In this document: piece after piece, positions 54,710-57,018 of the stretch
How the letters are laid out: the number at the start of each line of letters is the position of its first letter
Position numbering within the stretch: the stretch's first letter is position 1
IMG/VR virus record: IMGVR_UViG_3300033996_001518
Location: 1 to 57,018 of that record
Origin: a virus
DNA: 57,018 bases
Direction: 5' to 3' (one strand)
Notes under the pieces: generated by a model
Database searches by the model: none
Seen by the model: the letters and a program-made list of their open reading frames with translations, nothing else
Told to the model about the DNA's origin: nothing
Program-made: the position numbers and the translations under genes

Positions 54710-54717
54710 TATAAATA
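54710..54717 (-). promoter_or_regulatory. TATTTATA box before the 1799-aa structural gene
   Basis: TATTTATA on the minus strand ends 15 bases before ATG 54694, within AAACTATTTATAAATTAAA. A TTGAAA-like element lies about 17-20 bases upstream, but no TTTG at the usual spacing. Confidence 0.5.
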
Positions 54718-54789
54718 GTTTATGTGTGATTTTTCAAGTTAACACACACCATATTTAATTATAAACTAGTTAAGCCAGAAATAAACCTG

Positions 54790-56628
54790 TTAAGAGAAGG
54801 TAACTGATTGGAAATTTTTAACAGATACTCTAATATCTTTGTTAGGGTATCTAACTTGATACACTTGGGATGGTTGTGCGAAGATTGTATCATCAACAGT
54901 TGCAATTTCTTTAGTCTCAGCATCCGAATATTCCATAGATGTTTCAGCGGATGAATATTGACCCCCAACATTATTATAAACGTTTAATCCCGCAACAGTT
55001 AATACACCGTTTTGATTTTGAACAATACTTTTTAACTCAGATAAATAAACATTTTGACCTAACTCCCTTGTTTGAGGATTGAAGTAAGTTGAAATTCTAT
55101 CAACAACATCCGCAATAACTTGTCCTGAATTTTGAGCAGAATCTAAAACAATCTGAACATCAATACTCAAGTCAATAACCTCAGCAGTTAATATTGAAAT
55201 ATAGTCATTCATCATTCTATAGTTCGATAGATAATTTGCAACATTCTGTCTTAAAGTGTCTGATACAATACTTGTTAATTTTCCTGAAGTATCATAAGAT
55301 AATAATTGAATTAATATTTTATTATTATTTTCCGTAATTGAAACTTTTGCAGGCGCTCCGAACTCAGCCGGCATATTTCTAATAATTGACTCGTAGTCTT
55401 GAACCGTAACCGCTCTTTTTTGTGCGGAGAAGTTAAATGATACGTAGTTTCTAATTTCCTCTAATGATGGTACACCTGAACCTCCAATAGCTGCAGTCAC
55501 GTTGTTACATCTTAATGAATTAACCACTGATGAGTTTGTTGTTTCAGATGGTCCGTTTACAAAGAAGTTTACAGTACCAATTTGATTAATAACATTTGTC
55601 CCTAAATTTGTTGCCAATCCACCACCAACTCGATATTGAATGAATAGTGTTGAGTTAGGAGTTAACGCAGACCCTAATGAGAAATTGTTTGAATATCTTT
55701 GTAAATCAATTGTTGCACCAACTGTTGTAAATTGGTCTAATGAATCTTGAGCGGTATTTGTACCACCACCAAATGTCATTTTTTTAAATCCTTCTGGGGT
55801 ATATTCCGTTATAAATCTATTAGATGTTTGGATATACTTTCCAACCTTAATACCCGGTTGGTCTGATACTTTTGTTGGGTCTTCGATGAATACTCGGTCT
55901 TCCGCAAGTGCGTCAACCTCATACCATTTATTAGATGCCCCTAAAAATTCCGCAGTAGATGGAACATTGGTATATTCGGTACCACTTTTCAGTAATACAC
56001 TTGTAATACCTAACACATTTTTTTCAGGTAAGAATAATTCAAAGAATGGTTTAACATCATTTGGAGTAATAACTCTTTTGAATACTTTGGTAATACCATT
56101 AACAACTAATTCTCTTTTAGTGATTGTATAGTTAATTAAGACATTATTGGCATTGAAGTTAGGTATTTTTAATCTATTAGGGAATCCTTGTGCATTATAT
56201 GGTGAAGTAAAATCAACATCATAAATGTTTTCAAACACAATACCCGCACCAACTACTTGAGACCCTCTTGTTAACACCCCTAAATATCTTTCATCTTCTT
56301 TGTCCCCAAACGCAGGAACCGTTATTGAAAAATCAACCAAAGACACCGATGGTCTTTGTCCCGGTAATTTTAAACCATAAGTTCTTGCGATATTATAGAT
56401 AGACGACCTTTGTTGAGCATATTGTAAAACGGTCTCTTGAATACTTCTATCTATATGGTAGTGTAAGTTATCCGCAACCGCAGCGTTCAAGTCTAAGAAC
56501 ACAGAGAACACAGAAGCGTCGTTGAAGTCCTGTATTAATTCAGGGTAGTAAGTTCTTACATAGTTTAATAACTCAGTTCTTATTCCCTGATAATCTCTTG
56601 TAGTATATGATATATTACGATTTGCCAT
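54790..56628 (-). CDS. 6: Baseplate wedge protein, gp6/baseplate-J-like (612 aa)
   Basis: The N-terminus (ISYTTRDYQGIRTELLNYVR) and the following ELIQDFNDASVFSVFLDLNA segment are typical of T4 gp6/baseplate-J wedge proteins. So is the middle region VPSLEEIRNYVSFNFSAQKR with AVTVQDYESIIRNMPAEFGA at about 389-428, in which gp6-like proteins carry a conserved TxxDYE motif. Gp6 forms the inner ring of the contractile-tail baseplate with gp25 and gp53. At 612 residues it is close to T4 gp6 (660). It follows the gp25-like gene by 6 bases, as in many T4-like phages. A 95-bp gap after its stop holds the promoter of the 1799-residue gene. Confidence 0.85.
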   Translation of the reverse strand: MANRNISYTTRDYQGIRTELLNYVRTYYPELIQDFNDASVFSVFLDLNAAVADNLHYHIDRSIQETVLQYAQQRSSIYNIARTYGLKLPGQRPSVSLVDFSITVPAFGDKEDERYLGVLTRGSQVVGAGIVFENIYDVDFTSPYNAQGFPNRLKIPNFNANNVLINYTITKRELVVNGITKVFKRVITPNDVKPFFELFLPEKNVLGITSVLLKSGTEYTNVPSTAEFLGASNKWYEVDALAEDRVFIEDPTKVSDQPGIKVGKYIQTSNRFITEYTPEGFKKMTFGGGTNTAQDSLDQFTTVGATIDLQRYSNNFSLGSALTPNSTLFIQYRVGGGLATNLGTNVINQIGTVNFFVNGPSETTNSSVVNSLRCNNVTAAIGGSGVPSLEEIRNYVSFNFSAQKRAVTVQDYESIIRNMPAEFGAPAKVSITENNNKILIQLLSYDTSGKLTSIVSDTLRQNVANYLSNYRMMNDYISILTAEVIDLSIDVQIVLDSAQNSGQVIADVVDRISTYFNPQTRELGQNVYLSELKSIVQNQNGVLTVAGLNVYNNVGGQYSSAETSMEYSDAETKEIATVDDTIFAQPSQVYQVRYPNKDIRVSVKNFQSVTFS

Positions 56629-56634
56629 ACAATA

Positions 56635-57018
56635 TTAAATATTAATGATAACGAAATCACTCGGACCAAAAGTTGATTTATCGGTTGAGTAATCTATTTT
56701 TATTTTTGCGGTATATTCTGAAGTTCCCTTACCCGGGAATCTATAAATTGACGATTCACTACTACCCACTATTGCAGTACCTGTTGCAATATCAACTTCT
56801 TCTTGAGGGTCAGCAGGACTTATTGTAATTTGGTTTAATAATAAACCCGGCATAAAGGTACCAACAGCCTCTCGAATGTCAGATTCAATAGCATCAAATG
56901 TTAAACCATCAAATGGTTCGAACAAAAATTCATAAAGTCTTGTACCAAATGTTGGTAAATAATATCTTGAACCTTTTCGAGTCAAAAGTAAGTGGATTAA
57001 ATCCGCTTTAATTTCTTG
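56635..57018 (-). CDS. 25: gp25-like baseplate wedge protein, 5' end outside the window
   Basis: The reading frame is open to the right window edge, giving 127 residues. The visible start (QEIKADLIHLLLTRKGSRYY) and LPTFGTRLYEFLFEPFDG match the core of the GPW/gp25 family, in which a helix is followed by LLLTxxGxRxxxPxFG and then the FEP motif. A TTG at 56985 could be read as a start but lies inside the conserved helix, so the true start is beyond the window. Gp25 connects baseplate wedges to the tail sheath; its presence indicates a contractile tail. Typical family length is about 130 residues, so only a few are missing. Confidence 0.85.
   Translation of the reverse strand, partial: QEIKADLIHLLLTRKGSRYYLPTFGTRLYEFLFEPFDGLTFDAIESDIREAVGTFMPGLLLNQITISPADPQEEVDIATGTAIVGSSESSIYRFPGKGTSEYTAKIKIDYSTDKSTFGPSDFVIINI

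Noticed and set aside
9545-54717. Plus-strand TATAAATA octamers as classical T4 late promoters.
   Set aside because: In that orientation they point into the antisense of upstream genes, and on the plus-strand gene the octamer is reversed accordingly. The gene-oriented reading TATTTATA fits better.
56635-56985. A complete 116-residue gp25-like protein starting at a TTG.
   Set aside because: The frame stays open to the window end and the upstream residues continue the conserved gp25 helix, so the gene is cut by the window edge.

Overview
This window looks like part of a large tailed-phage genome with a contractile-tail, T4-like gene set. Signature genes are a gp25-like baseplate wedge protein, a gp6/baseplate-J protein, a gp47/SbcD-like nuclease subunit, a gp61-like primase and a RuvC-like resolvase. 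The DNA is AT-rich, uses TAA, TGA and TAG as stops, and shows little sign of Shine-Dalgarno sites. A Bacteroidetes host is suggested by two perfect TTTG-N20-TAnnTTTG promoters and by SprB-type adhesin repeats in the fibre proteins. Host and phage identity are inferences. I see no tRNA, CRISPR array, insertion sequence or integrase.

Layout, from right to left, because almost everything is on the minus strand: (1) 57018-41733, baseplate and tail-end structural genes: gp25-like (cut by the window edge), gp6-like, a 1799-residue protein with a hydrophobic core, then five more structural proteins chained by short overlaps. (2) 41733-7273, a roughly 34-kb appendage region. It encodes a seven-repeat SprB-like protein, several giant fibres built from Thr/Pro (TPTNTPTQ) stalks alternating with Cys-rich, LamG-like and beta-propeller modules, a 2733-residue collagen-like (GTSGTSGID) fibre, and two small stand-alone adaptor-like domains. 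One fibre ends in a Hint (intein/hedgehog-type) autoprocessing domain. (3) 24427-29351, an island of three plus-strand genes inside the fibre cluster: a small acidic protein, a methyltransferase-glycosyltransferase fusion, and a 1024-residue chain of three glycosyltransferase modules whose last module matches the bacterial autotransporter heptosyltransferase (BAHT) family with its four-cysteine finger. (4) 7270-1, replication and recombination genes (resolvase, primase, PD-(D/E)XK nuclease, gp47-like nuclease) mixed with small unknown proteins.

My main hypothesis is that the plus-strand island is a fibre-glycosylation system. The phage encodes thousands of Ser/Thr residues in repetitive stalks next to a multi-domain glycosyltransferase with a domain known elsewhere for O-heptosylating repetitive surface adhesins. 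The first island gene carries the same TATTTATA box found in front of fibre and baseplate genes, which would fit co-expression. The Hint domain and a cassette arrangement, in which 66-bp direct repeats bracket the Hint-bearing fibre gene, add processing and variation possibilities. None of this is shown experimentally here.
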